DNA of 64,000 nt from an uncultured Saprospiraceae bacterium (GTDB lineage Bacteria > Bacteroidota > Bacteroidia > Chitinophagales > Saprospiraceae), in contig CALDEM010000004.1 in the NCBI GenBank assembly GCA_937942435.1, forward strand, positions 23,330 through 87,329. The letters run 5' to 3'. A program made the translations under genes and the position numbers. Below, one piece after another: positions 1-8,487 of this stretch (position 1 is the first letter of the stretch; each line of letters begins with the position of its first letter). The notes beneath the pieces are model-generated. The model was given only the letters and a program-made list of their open reading frames with translations. It was not told the DNA's origin and ran no database searches.

Positions 1-1
1 C

Positions 2-634
2 TTTAAGTCTGATGCGCACAATGGATATGAGCAGATATTTTCTAAATACGACTCCCTGCTCCATGGACCACTTAAAGGAAAGTCCATCCTTAACTATGTT
101 AGCTCACATGATGATGGAGGTCCATTTGATAAAGAAAGAAAGCGCACCATCGAAAGTGGTACAAAGTTGCTTCTGTGTCCAGGAGGTGTCCAGATATATT
201 ATGGAGATGAGACAGGGCGCTCATTATCAGTCGAAGCCGATGGTGATGCGGTTCTTAGGTCATTTATGAATTGGGATGAACTAAATGCCGGTGCAGATAT
301 CAATGGTATATCTACACAAGATATACTACGCCATTGGCAGAAGATTGGATCCTTTAGAAGAGACAACCCTGCAGTCGGTGCAGGCAGACATCAGATGGTG
401 ACTGAAGAGCCGTATGTATTCAAACGAACATACAACCATGGTAGTAAGACGAACAAAGTCATCGTAGGATTAGATCTGCCAAAAGGCCAAAAGAAGATTA
501 GAGTAGGAGACACATTTGCCGATAAGGCTAAAATAAGAGATACTTATGGAGAGGTCGGCGCCATCGTAGAAAATGGTTATATCACTATAGATACACCTTA
601 TGATATCGCTTTGATTGAGCAAGTAGATGAATAG
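2..634 (+). CDS. Alpha-amylase family (GH13) glycosidase, C-terminal part
   Basis: The reading frame is open from base 2, so the gene begins upstream of the window; 210 residues remain. The segment reading NYVSSHDDGGPF (about residues 39-50) matches the fourth conserved region of GH13 enzymes, whose Asp stabilises the transition state. It is followed by the typical last barrel strand and helix (KLLLCPGGVQIYYGDE) and a short C-terminal beta domain. The catalytic nucleophile and acid/base residues lie in the missing N-terminal part. GH13 enzymes hydrolyse or rearrange alpha-1,4/1,6 glucans. The exact substrate, and whether the protein is secreted, cannot be judged without the N-terminus. Confidence 0.85.
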   Translation, partial: FKSDAHNGYEQIFSKYDSLLHGPLKGKSILNYVSSHDDGGPFDKERKRTIESGTKLLLCPGGVQIYYGDETGRSLSVEADGDAVLRSFMNWDELNAGADINGISTQDILRHWQKIGSFRRDNPAVGAGRHQMVTEEPYVFKRTYNHGSKTNKVIVGLDLPKGQKKIRVGDTFADKAKIRDTYGEVGAIVENGYITIDTPYDIALIEQVDE

Positions 635-702
635 AGGTTGATAACCTTAGTTGATATGCTGTTGAAATGGCGTAATATTGCAGTTCTTTAAACGTCGTTA
701 TC

Positions 703-1119
703 ATGAATATTGAATTAAAAAGAGTAGATAATGCTTTTCGTCTACATGCCACCAATGAGCGAGGAGATAGTCTACACAGCGATGGTTCTGCCAAGATTGG
801 TGCTGGAGAACAAGGCTGGAGACCGATGGAACTACTCCTTGTTAGCTTAGCAGGTTGTAGTAGTATCGATATCATATCGGTACTTAAAAAACAAAGACAA
901 GAAATCACAGATCTTAAGATCGATGTCTCTGGGACCAAGCGAGACGGTATACCTTCTCCCTATGAGACGATCAATGTACACTTCACTGTAACTGGAGTTG
1001 TAAAAGAATCTAAAATGGAAAAAGCCATAGAGCTTACTAAAGGAAAGTATTGTTCCGTTTACTTTTCGCTTCATCCAGATATTGATGTAAGCTATACATA
1101 TACACTCATTCCCGCATGA
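703..1119 (+). CDS. OsmC/Ohr family protein
   Basis: A 138-residue protein with the OsmC fold signature. One conserved cysteine lies in the central helix (AGCSSID, Cys52) and a second near the C-terminus (KYCSV, Cys117). In this family the two cysteines form the peroxidatic/resolving pair that reduces organic hydroperoxides using dithiols. It lacks an OsmC- or Ohr-specific N-terminus and fits the generic OsmC-like subgroup, so peroxide reduction is inferred from family. It sits 68 bases after the amylase and 81 bases before the methionine genes, probably as its own unit. Confidence 0.88.
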   Translation: MNIELKRVDNAFRLHATNERGDSLHSDGSAKIGAGEQGWRPMELLLVSLAGCSSIDIISVLKKQRQEITDLKIDVSGTKRDGIPSPYETINVHFTVTGVVKESKMEKAIELTKGKYCSVYFSLHPDIDVSYTYTLIPA

Positions 1120-1200
1120 CTTAAAAAAGAGATAAACTTCGCAACCCAACGCTCTAATCAAACTTCGTCAAAAGCCTTCGATAGAAGAATCAAACAACGG

Positions 1201-2367
1201 ATGAAAGAAGAAACAAATGCTATCAGAGGTCAGATAGACCGTACTGCCTATAGAGAGCATAGTGTGCCGATGTTCTTGACTTCAAGCTTTATCTATAAAA
1301 GTGCAGAGCAAGCAGAACGCATGTTTGCAGGTGAGGAAACAGGAGATATCTATAGTAGATTTACCAATCCTAATACAACTGAACTCATCAACAAATTCTG
1401 TAAATTAGAAGAGGCTGAAGATGGTGTTGTTACTGCTTCAGGCATGGCTGCCGTGTTCAGTACTTTAGCTAGCCATCTCAAGTCAGGAGACCATCTGGTT
1501 GCTTGTTCTTCTTTATTTGGCAACACCAACTACATCATCAAAAACATCTTGCCTACTTGGGGTATCGACCATACCTTGGTAAGCGCAGATGATCAGAATG
1601 AATGGGAAGAGGCTTTTCAGCCAAATACTAAGATGGTGCTTATCGAAACACCGACTAACCCAGGATTAGAGATTTTAGATCTACAATGGTTATCCGAACT
1701 TTGCAAAAAACATAATGCCATCTTTTGCGTAGACAATTGTTTTGCAACACCAATCTTGCAAAAGCCTATGTTGTTTGGAGCAGATCTTAGCATACATTCT
1801 GCGACAAAATGGACGGACGGTCAAGGGCGAGTTTTAGGTGGCGCTGTCGTTGGTAAAAAAGAGTATATACAGCCTATCTTTGATTTTTTAAGGAGGACAG
1901 GACCATCCCTTTCTCCTTTTAATGCATGGATCTTAAGCAAAAGCTTAGAGACATTAGGCTTAAGAATGGAGAGACACTCTTCTAATGCCTTGAGACTTGC
2001 CGAGCACCTTGAAGCACATGAAAAGGTCAGAAGAGTTAGATATCCTTTTCTAAGCTCTCATCCGCAATATGAGTTAGCTAAGAATCAAATGAAGTATGGT
2101 GGAGGGATTATCACCATAGATATCGGAAGTGCTAAAAAAGAGGTCTTTGCTTTTATAAATCGCCTAACCATACCAAGTATCACTGCTAATCTTGGAGATA
2201 GCAGAACGATCATCACTCACCCTGCTACAACTACTCATAGCAAGTTGAGCAAAAAGGAGCAAGAAGCTTCAGATATATATATGTCTACAATTAGATTATC
2301 TATAGGTTTGGAAGATGTTGAAGACCTCATTGAAGATATGGACCAAGCTCTAAATCAATTGCGATGA
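1201..2367 (+). CDS. metZ: O-acetyl/O-succinylhomoserine sulfhydrylase, PLP-dependent
   Basis: A 388-residue Cys/Met-metabolism PLP enzyme. Visible landmarks are YSRFTNPN (residues 51-58, cofactor phosphate contact from the neighbouring subunit), the pyridine-binding Asp178 in CVDNCFATP, and the Schiff-base lysine Lys203 in SIHSATKWTDGQG. The enzyme joins sulfide to an activated homoserine to give homocysteine. The next gene is a MetX-like homoserine acyltransferase and overlaps it by four bases (ATGA), so the pair forms a direct-sulfhydrylation operon. Whether the substrate is the acetyl or succinyl ester cannot be read safely; the acetyl ester is suggested by the neighbour. Confidence 0.9.
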   Translation: MKEETNAIRGQIDRTAYREHSVPMFLTSSFIYKSAEQAERMFAGEETGDIYSRFTNPNTTELINKFCKLEEAEDGVVTASGMAAVFSTLASHLKSGDHLVACSSLFGNTNYIIKNILPTWGIDHTLVSADDQNEWEEAFQPNTKMVLIETPTNPGLEILDLQWLSELCKKHNAIFCVDNCFATPILQKPMLFGADLSIHSATKWTDGQGRVLGGAVVGKKEYIQPIFDFLRRTGPSLSPFNAWILSKSLETLGLRMERHSSNALRLAEHLEAHEKVRRVRYPFLSSHPQYELAKNQMKYGGGIITIDIGSAKKEVFAFINRLTIPSITANLGDSRTIITHPATTTHSKLSKKEQEASDIYMSTIRLSIGLEDVEDLIEDMDQALNQLR

Positions 2368-3383
2368 GCATCCAATCAATATCTCTAAACGCACCTCTTG
2401 CGCTTGAGGTTGGAGGTATCATCTCTAAACCAAAGGTGGCTTACTCTACCTATGGGACACTTAATGAAGAGAAGAGCAACGTCACCCTTATATGTCATGC
2501 ATTAACTGCTAATAGTAATGCTAATGATTGGTGGGGAGGACTATTTGGATCAGGAAAAGTGTTTGACCCTCATAGAGACTTCATCATTTGTATCAATAAT
2601 CTTGGTTCACCTTATGGGACGTCATCTCCTAAAAGTCTGGATAAGAATGGTGTGAGGTTTGGGCTTGACTTTCCAGCTTATACATTAAAAGATAATGCAA
2701 AACTTCATATCAGCTTACTCAAGCATCTCGGAATAACAAAGATTAACCTAATCGTTGGAGGATCATGTGGTGGCAATATCGCTCAAGAGATCGCAATCAC
2801 CTTGGGTGATCGAGTTAATCAACTCATAGCTATGTGTTGCAGCGCCATAGAGACACCCTGGGTCATCAGCATACACGAATCACAACGTATCGCCCTTCAG
2901 GCAGATCCTACACTTTCTGATAAAAATGAAGATGCAGGAAAAAAAGGTCTAAGAGGAGCAAGAGCTTTTGCATTACCCTTTTACAGATCCCACCCATCAT
3001 TTAAAATCCGACAATCAGAAGATGATCTTGATAAGCTCGATGACTTTAAAGCTTCGAGTTATGTAAGATATCAAGGGGATAAGTTTGTGGATCGTTATGA
3101 TGCACATTGCTATTACAAACAGCTAACAGCTCTAGACACCCACAATGTAGGACGCGGCAGAACTAGCATAATATCGGCATTGGGTAGTATATCTGCTCGG
3201 ACGTTGGCTATAGGGTTTAGTACAGATCTTTTGATTCCTGTTGTTGAACAACAATTTATAGCTGAACATATACCAGATGGATCTTATGCTGAGGTTGATA
3301 CCTTATTTGGACATGATGCCTTCTTAATCGAAACAGATAAGATCCAAGGTGTCATTGATCATTGGAATTTAGAAAAGACTTAA
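2364..3383 (+). CDS. metX: Homoserine O-acetyltransferase (alpha/beta hydrolase fold)
   Basis: A 339-residue MetX-type enzyme that transfers an acyl group from acyl-CoA to homoserine, supplying the sulfhydrylase encoded just upstream. The nucleophile elbow reads VGGSCGGN (Ser134). The probable triad partners are Asp288 (GFSTDLLIP) and His317 (LFGHDAFL). The family usually has GGSMGG here, so the Cys-for-Met change is a small departure. The start overlaps the previous gene by ATGA and the stop shares one base with the next gene's ATG (TAATG), indicating translational coupling across three genes. Acetyl versus succinyl specificity cannot be decided from these motifs. Confidence 0.88.
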   Translation: MSIQSISLNAPLALEVGGIISKPKVAYSTYGTLNEEKSNVTLICHALTANSNANDWWGGLFGSGKVFDPHRDFIICINNLGSPYGTSSPKSLDKNGVRFGLDFPAYTLKDNAKLHISLLKHLGITKINLIVGGSCGGNIAQEIAITLGDRVNQLIAMCCSAIETPWVISIHESQRIALQADPTLSDKNEDAGKKGLRGARAFALPFYRSHPSFKIRQSEDDLDKLDDFKASSYVRYQGDKFVDRYDAHCYYKQLTALDTHNVGRGRTSIISALGSISARTLAIGFSTDLLIPVVEQQFIAEHIPDGSYAEVDTLFGHDAFLIETDKIQGVIDHWNLEKT

Positions 3384-4210
3384 TGGAAATCTGCTCCTTT
3401 CAGACACTGCGTGCCTATAAAGAAACGAAACACGGCATGTACCTTCAAGACGAAGAAGGCGACGAAGTACTATTGCCGAGCAAGTATGTGCCTGATGACC
3501 TAAAAGTCGATGATCAAATCGAAGTATTCATCTACTACGATAGCCAAGATCGGGAGATAGCAACAACGCAAAAGCCTATCATTAGTCCATATGGTTTTGC
3601 ATATCTTGATTGTGTAGATGTTGCACCATTTGGAGCGTTTATGGATTGGGGATTAGATCGAGATCTACTTATACCCAATAATGAACAGGCACATCCACTT
3701 ACTGTAGGCCAATCATATCTGACATATCTATTTGTCGATGAACAAGAGCGTATCACTGGCACGACTCATGTAGATCGATGTTTTTCAAATGAAGACTTTG
3801 ATTTAAAAATTGGTGATCAAGTAGATATTCTGGTCTATCAGTTCACTGACATGGGAGTTAAGGTTGTCATAGACGACATGTATACGGGCTTACTTTATAG
3901 AGATCAGGTACAAGCACCACTGAGACATGGAGATCGGACGACTGGCTATATCAGTAAGATAAGAGCTGAGAACAAATTAGATGTCTCCCTACATCGCTTT
4001 GGCTATAATAAGGTAATAGACAATAAGGATAGAATCTTAGAAGCACTCAACAACTCTGGCGGGTTCTTGCCTTTGCATGACAAAAGTGATCCTGACAAAA
4101 TAAAACATCACTTACAGATTAGTAAGAAGATCTTTAAAAAGGCAATAGGTGGATTATACAAAGACAAAAAGATCAGAATAGAAACAGAAGGCATCTACCT
4201 TATCAAATAA
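3383..4210 (+). CDS. cvfB: S1-like RNA-binding protein, CvfB family
   Basis: About 275 residues with the CvfB layout: tandem S1-like beta-barrel modules (roughly residues 1-65, 70-130 and 140-205) and a C-terminal winged-helix segment (about 210-275). The third barrel shows the typical GYISKIRAENKLDVSL strand pattern. The ATG at 3383 is preferred over an upstream TTG at 3362 because it overlaps the metX stop as TAATG and gives the usual family N-terminus. CvfB proteins bind RNA and influence expression of exported factors in Firmicutes; the role in Bacteroidota is not established. Its link to methionine genes is probably only co-transcription. Confidence 0.85.
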   Translation: MEICSFQTLRAYKETKHGMYLQDEEGDEVLLPSKYVPDDLKVDDQIEVFIYYDSQDREIATTQKPIISPYGFAYLDCVDVAPFGAFMDWGLDRDLLIPNNEQAHPLTVGQSYLTYLFVDEQERITGTTHVDRCFSNEDFDLKIGDQVDILVYQFTDMGVKVVIDDMYTGLLYRDQVQAPLRHGDRTTGYISKIRAENKLDVSLHRFGYNKVIDNKDRILEALNNSGGFLPLHDKSDPDKIKHHLQISKKIFKKAIGGLYKDKKIRIETEGIYLIK

Positions 4211-4254
4211 TCTATCTGCGCATAACGCCTAAGTAGTAATAAGAGAAAGTGAGA

Positions 4255-4602
4255 CTATGCTTTAGAAAGCCTTAGAGCTTTGACGAGCTCCTCATTATGA
4301 TCGAAGATGCGGATGATGTATACACCTTTCTTAAGATCATCAACATTATAAAATTTGTTAGGATTGGCATACACCTTACGGATCTGCTTGCCAATTATAT
4401 TGTTGATAGTGATGTACTTAACCTTGATAGAAGGAAGAGATATCTGAAACCGATCCATTGCTGGGTTAGGAAAAATCTTAATTTCTGAACGTTCAAGATT
4501 CTCTTCGACCTTCGTTTGTGCTATAGATATCTGCGCCTGGCTGCTCAAAGAGCAACAACAGAGTAGTAATCCAAACAATAATTGAAGGTAAGTTATCTTC
4601 AT
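4255..4602 (-). CDS. Small secreted protein consisting mainly of a T9SS type A sorting domain
   Basis: 115 residues: a signal peptide (about residues 1-23, ending SSQAQ), a linker of some 15 residues, and a C-terminal domain with the T9SS type A pattern. The pattern includes IFPNPAMDRFQI, a central IINNI-type strand (ITINNIIGKQI), and LKKGVYIIRI near the end. The C-terminal domain normally directs cargo through the type IX secretion system to the surface and is then cleaved. There is no recognisable cargo domain. It is convergent with cvfB. It could be a remnant of a larger cargo gene or a real mini-cargo; the intact signal peptide and frame favour an expressed gene. Confidence 0.8.
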   Translation of the reverse strand: MKITYLQLLFGLLLCCCSLSSQAQISIAQTKVEENLERSEIKIFPNPAMDRFQISLPSIKVKYITINNIIGKQIRKVYANPNKFYNVDDLKKGVYIIRIFDHNEELVKALRLSKA

Positions 4603-4935
4603 CTGGTGTAAATATACATGGTTATGACTATCTCTAAGCCTAAAGGTTTGTTAAATGCATCTACATGACAAATAAAAAATCGCGAAGGCACAATAAATAA
4701 AGTCAGCTCAAATATAATAATTAATAATAATGTGTAACTTTCTGTATCACATCATTTTACTTTAAAAACTAAGATTTAACAAAGTAGCGAGCGATTAGGA
4801 AAATTATGCAAGGGTAAGTACTAGGTAGTTCTTAAGACCTTTAATATCGAAATAGAATGCGAATCACAATTGAGAGAATCAATGAGTAGTTATCTTTAAG
4901 CAAAACAGAGAAATCAAAACATCAGACAAAACAGT
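4603..4935. other. Intergenic region, 333 bases, divergent promoters expected
   Basis: This AT-rich stretch separates two divergent genes, so both promoters should lie here. On the minus strand TATATTTA occurs six bases before the small T9SS gene and resembles the Bacteroidota -7 element except for its last base. I see no hairpin terminator, small ORF or repeat in the rest. Confidence 0.4.
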
Positions 4936-6276
4936 ATGAACATTGTTATCATTGGCAACGGCATCAGCGGTATCTCCACCGCAAGATGGTTGCGGAAACT
5001 GAGTGATCACAAAATCACGGTCATTTCTTCAGAATCAGATCATTTTTATTCTCGTACGGCACTAATGTATATATACATGGGGCATATGCGCTATAAGGAC
5101 ACCAAGCCTTATGAAGATTATTTTTGGGAGAAGAATAGAATCAATCTTGTTAACGATCATGTAGAGGGAGTTGATTATCAAAATAAGACGTTATCTCTAA
5201 AAAAAGGTAAGACCCTTCAATATGACAAACTTGTTTTGGCATTGGGATCAAAGTCTAACAAGTTTGGCTGGCCAGGTCAAGATCTCAATCGAGTTACTGG
5301 TTTATATAACCTTCAGGATTTAGAGAAAATAGAGTCATTCAGCGAAGGCTTAAACAGAGCAGTCATAGTAGGTGGTGGCTTAATAGGGATCGAACTTGCT
5401 GAGATGTTTCACAGCAGACACATACCTGTGACCATGTTTGTAAGGGAAGCAAGCTTCTGGGATGCTGTTTTGCCAATAGAAGAATCTCAAATGATCACTC
5501 GACACATCTTAAAGAACGGTATCGATCTAAGACTCGGGACTAATCTTAAGGAGATCGTTGATGATGGCAATGGCAATGCATGTGCCGCAGTAGCAGCTGA
5601 GTCAGGTGAAAAAGTAGATTGTGGTTATGTTGGATTGACTGCCGGAGTAAGCCCTAACGTGGGCTGGCTTAAAGAAAGTGGCCTCGAAATCAATAGAGGC
5701 ATAGTTGTCAATGACAAACTCGAGACAAATCAATCAGATGTCTACGCCATAGGCGACTGTGCGGAGCAAGCTAATCCACTACCGGGAAGAAGAGGTGTTG
5801 AGGCCATATGGTATACAGGACGCATGATGGGTGAGACTTGTGCTTATAATATCTGTGGACATGATGTATCATACGATCCAGGTATCTGGTTCAACAGTGC
5901 CAAGTTTATCGATATAGAATACCAAGTATATGGAGAAGTACTTGCTAAGCCTAAAGAGCATCATAAAGCTTTGTACTGGGAGCATGAAGATGGAGAGAAA
6001 AGTGTCCGTATCCTATATGACGTCAATGATCAATCTATTGTAGGGTTTAACTTAATGGGTATCCGCTTTAGGCATGAAGTCTGTGAGAAGTGGTTGCGCG
6101 AAAAAACCAATGTAAAAGAGGTTATAGCCAATCTTACAATGGCCAACTTTGACCCTGAGTTTTACAAAAAATATGAAGAGGATATTGCAAAAAGCTTCTC
6201 AAGCCAATGCGACCTTAGTTTTTCTAATCCAAAGAAATCTAACCTTGATAGAGTTCTTTCATTTTTAAAAGCATAA
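4936..6276 (+). CDS. FAD-dependent pyridine nucleotide-disulphide-type oxidoreductase
   Basis: 446 residues with two nucleotide-binding folds: an N-terminal FAD site (VIIGNGISGIS, residues 4-14), a central NAD(P)H site (VIVGGGLIGIELAEMF, 143-158) and the second FAD motif AIGDCAE (271-277). It resembles the reductase half of NirB/rubredoxin-reductase-like enzymes but has no CxxC redox disulphide of the thioredoxin-reductase kind. The gene lies 12 bases before a membrane polyferredoxin gene on the same strand. The pair probably moves electrons between NAD(P)H and a membrane or periplasmic acceptor; the acceptor is unknown. Confidence 0.85.
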   Translation: MNIVIIGNGISGISTARWLRKLSDHKITVISSESDHFYSRTALMYIYMGHMRYKDTKPYEDYFWEKNRINLVNDHVEGVDYQNKTLSLKKGKTLQYDKLVLALGSKSNKFGWPGQDLNRVTGLYNLQDLEKIESFSEGLNRAVIVGGGLIGIELAEMFHSRHIPVTMFVREASFWDAVLPIEESQMITRHILKNGIDLRLGTNLKEIVDDGNGNACAAVAAESGEKVDCGYVGLTAGVSPNVGWLKESGLEINRGIVVNDKLETNQSDVYAIGDCAEQANPLPGRRGVEAIWYTGRMMGETCAYNICGHDVSYDPGIWFNSAKFIDIEYQVYGEVLAKPKEHHKALYWEHEDGEKSVRILYDVNDQSIVGFNLMGIRFRHEVCEKWLREKTNVKEVIANLTMANFDPEFYKKYEEDIAKSFSSQCDLSFSNPKKSNLDRVLSFLKA

Positions 6277-6288
6277 ATCAAGAATATA

Positions 6289-7875
6289 ATGTCAGAAGTA
6301 TATAAGAGCATGTCAATATCCAATCCTCATCCTCCATTTGAAGATGGGATTCAAAAAGCCATGGCAGCGGTTGCTGGCGTAGGCCTATTAATATTGATAC
6401 TCGCAACTATAGGGATAGATAGTGTAAGTACACCACTTAACCTTGCTTTATCAATTGCCTTAATGTCGATTGGGACATTGGGATTTGCATATCGAGCATT
6501 TAGAATAAAACCTGCAGGCATCAAAAACAATGGTGTTATGTTCAGCAGCACGATGTCACGAGGTGTGATCGGATGGATCGCCGGTATCGTAATCACAGGT
6601 TTTTACGTGGTTCTCTATTGGTATGAAGGTTTACTTGGTCTAGGAGCTAATGGAGCTGCCAATACTGGACTCGTAGGATTTTTTGATCCTTTAGCTATGG
6701 CAATCAAAGGCACACCTGCTAGTCAGTGGTTTGTCTATGGCACACTATATACTGTAGCTATTTTAATCTTTGGTGTAAGATTCATATGGAGATATAGACA
6801 TAACAGATATCAAGTTATTAGAACTCTTAGTGTGATGGGTTTCCAATTATTCTTTGCATATCTCATACCAGAGATATTAGAAAGTCTTAACGGTGATTAT
6901 GCTGCTAAGTGGTTTGATAAAGACATGAAAAATATGTGGCCCCTAGACTACGACATGTTTGATGCTTGGCATATCAATAATATGAGTACTACAGGCATCT
7001 TAGGATGGGGATTTCTAATCTTCAGTCTGATGATGATTTTTGTAGTTTCTCCTTTTTTAACTTACAAATATGGAAAGAGATGGTACTGTAGTTGGGTATG
7101 TGGATGTGGCGGTTTAGCAGAAACTGCAGGTGATTCATTCAGACATCTTTCAGACAAGTCCATGAAAGCTTGGAAGATAGAAAGATGGATGATACACAGT
7201 GTCTTAGTCTTCGTCACCATCATGACCATCGCAGTAGTATATGGATACCTTGGAGATGGATCGCAATATTATATCACTAGAACAATGTTTACAATTATAG
7301 TAGTAGCTGTGCTCATCATGGTTGCAGGCGCATTCTATCACTTTATGAATAAGAGAAAAGATGCACAAAAAGACTTGCAAAAGATCATCATGGGCATCGC
7401 TGCTGTGATAGGTGTTATTTTATTAATAAACTTCCTTACCGGAAGCGGCAATGCCTTTTTTATAGACAACTACTCTATTAAGAAGTGGTATGGATTTTTC
7501 ATCGGAGCTGCCTTCTCAGGTGTAGTAGGTGTTGGGTTTTATCCTTTAATGGGTAGTCGTGTATGGTGTCGTTTTGGCTGTCCTATGGCGGCAATACTTG
7601 GTCTACAACAGAAGCTGTTTTCAAGATTTAGAATCACAACTAATGGTAGCCAATGTATATCTTGTGGTAACTGCTCTACTTACTGTGAGATGGGTATAGA
7701 TGTTAGATCTTATGCACAAAAAGGGCAAAATATAGTCCGTGCGAGTTGCGTAGGATGTGGCGTTTGTGCTGCAGTTTGTCCAAGAGGAGTCCTCAAATTA
7801 GAAAATGGTTCTACTGATGTCTTTGAAAAAACAATAGACATCCGTAACAACCATGTTCAGATGGACACTGTATAA
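6289..7875 (+). CDS. Membrane polyferredoxin (NapH/NosR-C-like 4Fe-4S protein)
   Basis: 528 residues with several membrane segments (around 28-70, 92-112, 147-165, 180-200, 234-258, 302-322, 333-352, 366-386 and 402-421). Two 4Fe-4S ferredoxin motifs follow at the C-terminus: Cys456/459/462/466 and Cys487/490/493/497. Extra conserved cysteines occur in CSWVCGCGG (267-273) and CRFGCP (427-431), as in NapH/NosR-type proteins. It lacks the FMN-binding domain of NosR/RnfG. Members of this group pass electrons across the membrane. With the preceding FAD reductase it likely forms a two-component redox module. The terminal acceptor is not encoded here. Confidence 0.85.
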   Translation: MSEVYKSMSISNPHPPFEDGIQKAMAAVAGVGLLILILATIGIDSVSTPLNLALSIALMSIGTLGFAYRAFRIKPAGIKNNGVMFSSTMSRGVIGWIAGIVITGFYVVLYWYEGLLGLGANGAANTGLVGFFDPLAMAIKGTPASQWFVYGTLYTVAILIFGVRFIWRYRHNRYQVIRTLSVMGFQLFFAYLIPEILESLNGDYAAKWFDKDMKNMWPLDYDMFDAWHINNMSTTGILGWGFLIFSLMMIFVVSPFLTYKYGKRWYCSWVCGCGGLAETAGDSFRHLSDKSMKAWKIERWMIHSVLVFVTIMTIAVVYGYLGDGSQYYITRTMFTIIVVAVLIMVAGAFYHFMNKRKDAQKDLQKIIMGIAAVIGVILLINFLTGSGNAFFIDNYSIKKWYGFFIGAAFSGVVGVGFYPLMGSRVWCRFGCPMAAILGLQQKLFSRFRITTNGSQCISCGNCSTYCEMGIDVRSYAQKGQNIVRASCVGCGVCAAVCPRGVLKLENGSTDVFEKTIDIRNNHVQMDTV

Positions 7876-7897
7876 TATTAGATTGTTAATCAATCGG

Positions 7898-7936
7898 ATA
7901 TAGAAGTACTTGACTAAAAGTCAAGTACTTCTATAT
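7898..7936. terminator. Perfect 17-bp hairpin between convergent genes
   Basis: Bases 7898-7914 and 7920-7936 are exact inverse complements around a five-base loop (TAAAA). The right arm is also the last codons of the peptidyl-prolyl isomerase gene, and the left arm lies just past its stop. The position between convergent genes suggests a bidirectional terminator or 3'-end stabiliser. No clear T-run follows on either strand, so classical intrinsic termination is uncertain. Confidence 0.65.
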
Positions 7937-8372
7937 CAAATGCTATGGCTGTATTACCTGGGATATCTCCTTGTCCTACAGAGCCATAGGCTAATTCAAA
8001 TGGGATATATAAAGTGCCAGATCCACCTCTGCCAAAGAGAGGGATACCTTCTTGCCAGCCCCTGATAACTCTTCGTAAAGAAAAGGTGATAGGTGCGTTG
8101 TTAGATGAGTCAAAATCTCCTCCATCTAAAAAGTAGCCTCTATATATAACGGTTACTGTTGATGTAGGTGTTGGCTTCTCAGAACCTCCTGGGTTGTCTA
8201 TAACATAGTATAGGCCTGAGGCTGTTTGTTCAGGTGAGATATTATTCTCAGTGAAATAAGCCTGCAGTTGCTCCTCACTCGTACCACCAGGTCCTTCATT
8301 ATCTCCGCAAGCGCTCAAGAAAAGAGTGGCTCCTACAATTATGCTCAATACTACATGTGTATACTTCATCAT
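7914..8372 (-). CDS. FKBP-type peptidyl-prolyl cis-trans isomerase, lipoprotein
   Basis: 152 residues. The N-terminus is a lipoprotein signal (ATLFLSACGD, Cys at about 22), so it should be anchored to a membrane facing the periplasm. The C-terminal domain (about 45-152) has the FKBP core: VTVIYRGYFLDGGDFDSS, VIRGWQEGIPLFGRGG, and ELAYGSVGQGDIPGNTAIAF. Enzymes of this family speed up isomerisation of X-Pro bonds during folding of exported proteins. The last seven codons form one arm of a perfect hairpin shared with the downstream spacer. It is probably monocistronic. Confidence 0.9.
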   Translation of the reverse strand: MMKYTHVVLSIIVGATLFLSACGDNEGPGGTSEEQLQAYFTENNISPEQTASGLYYVIDNPGGSEKPTPTSTVTVIYRGYFLDGGDFDSSNNAPITFSLRRVIRGWQEGIPLFGRGGSGTLYIPFELAYGSVGQGDIPGNTAIAFDIEVLDF

Positions 8373-8487
8373 AACTTGTTATTTATTTGAATTGCAAATA
8401 AAACGCATTTGATGATAAGAATGTGCACCTGATCATGACGCAAAAGCTAATTTGTCAGGTTAAGAACTTTGTACGGCGTATTTTGCT

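Noticed and set aside
12..269. 85-codon frame overlapping the alpha-amylase end
   Set aside because: It is a shadow frame; the GH13 frame from base 2 shows the conserved motif and is open through 634.
1120..1200. Possible SAM riboswitch before the methionine operon
   Set aside because: Only 81 bases lie between the genes and no SAM-riboswitch core or terminator stem is visible.
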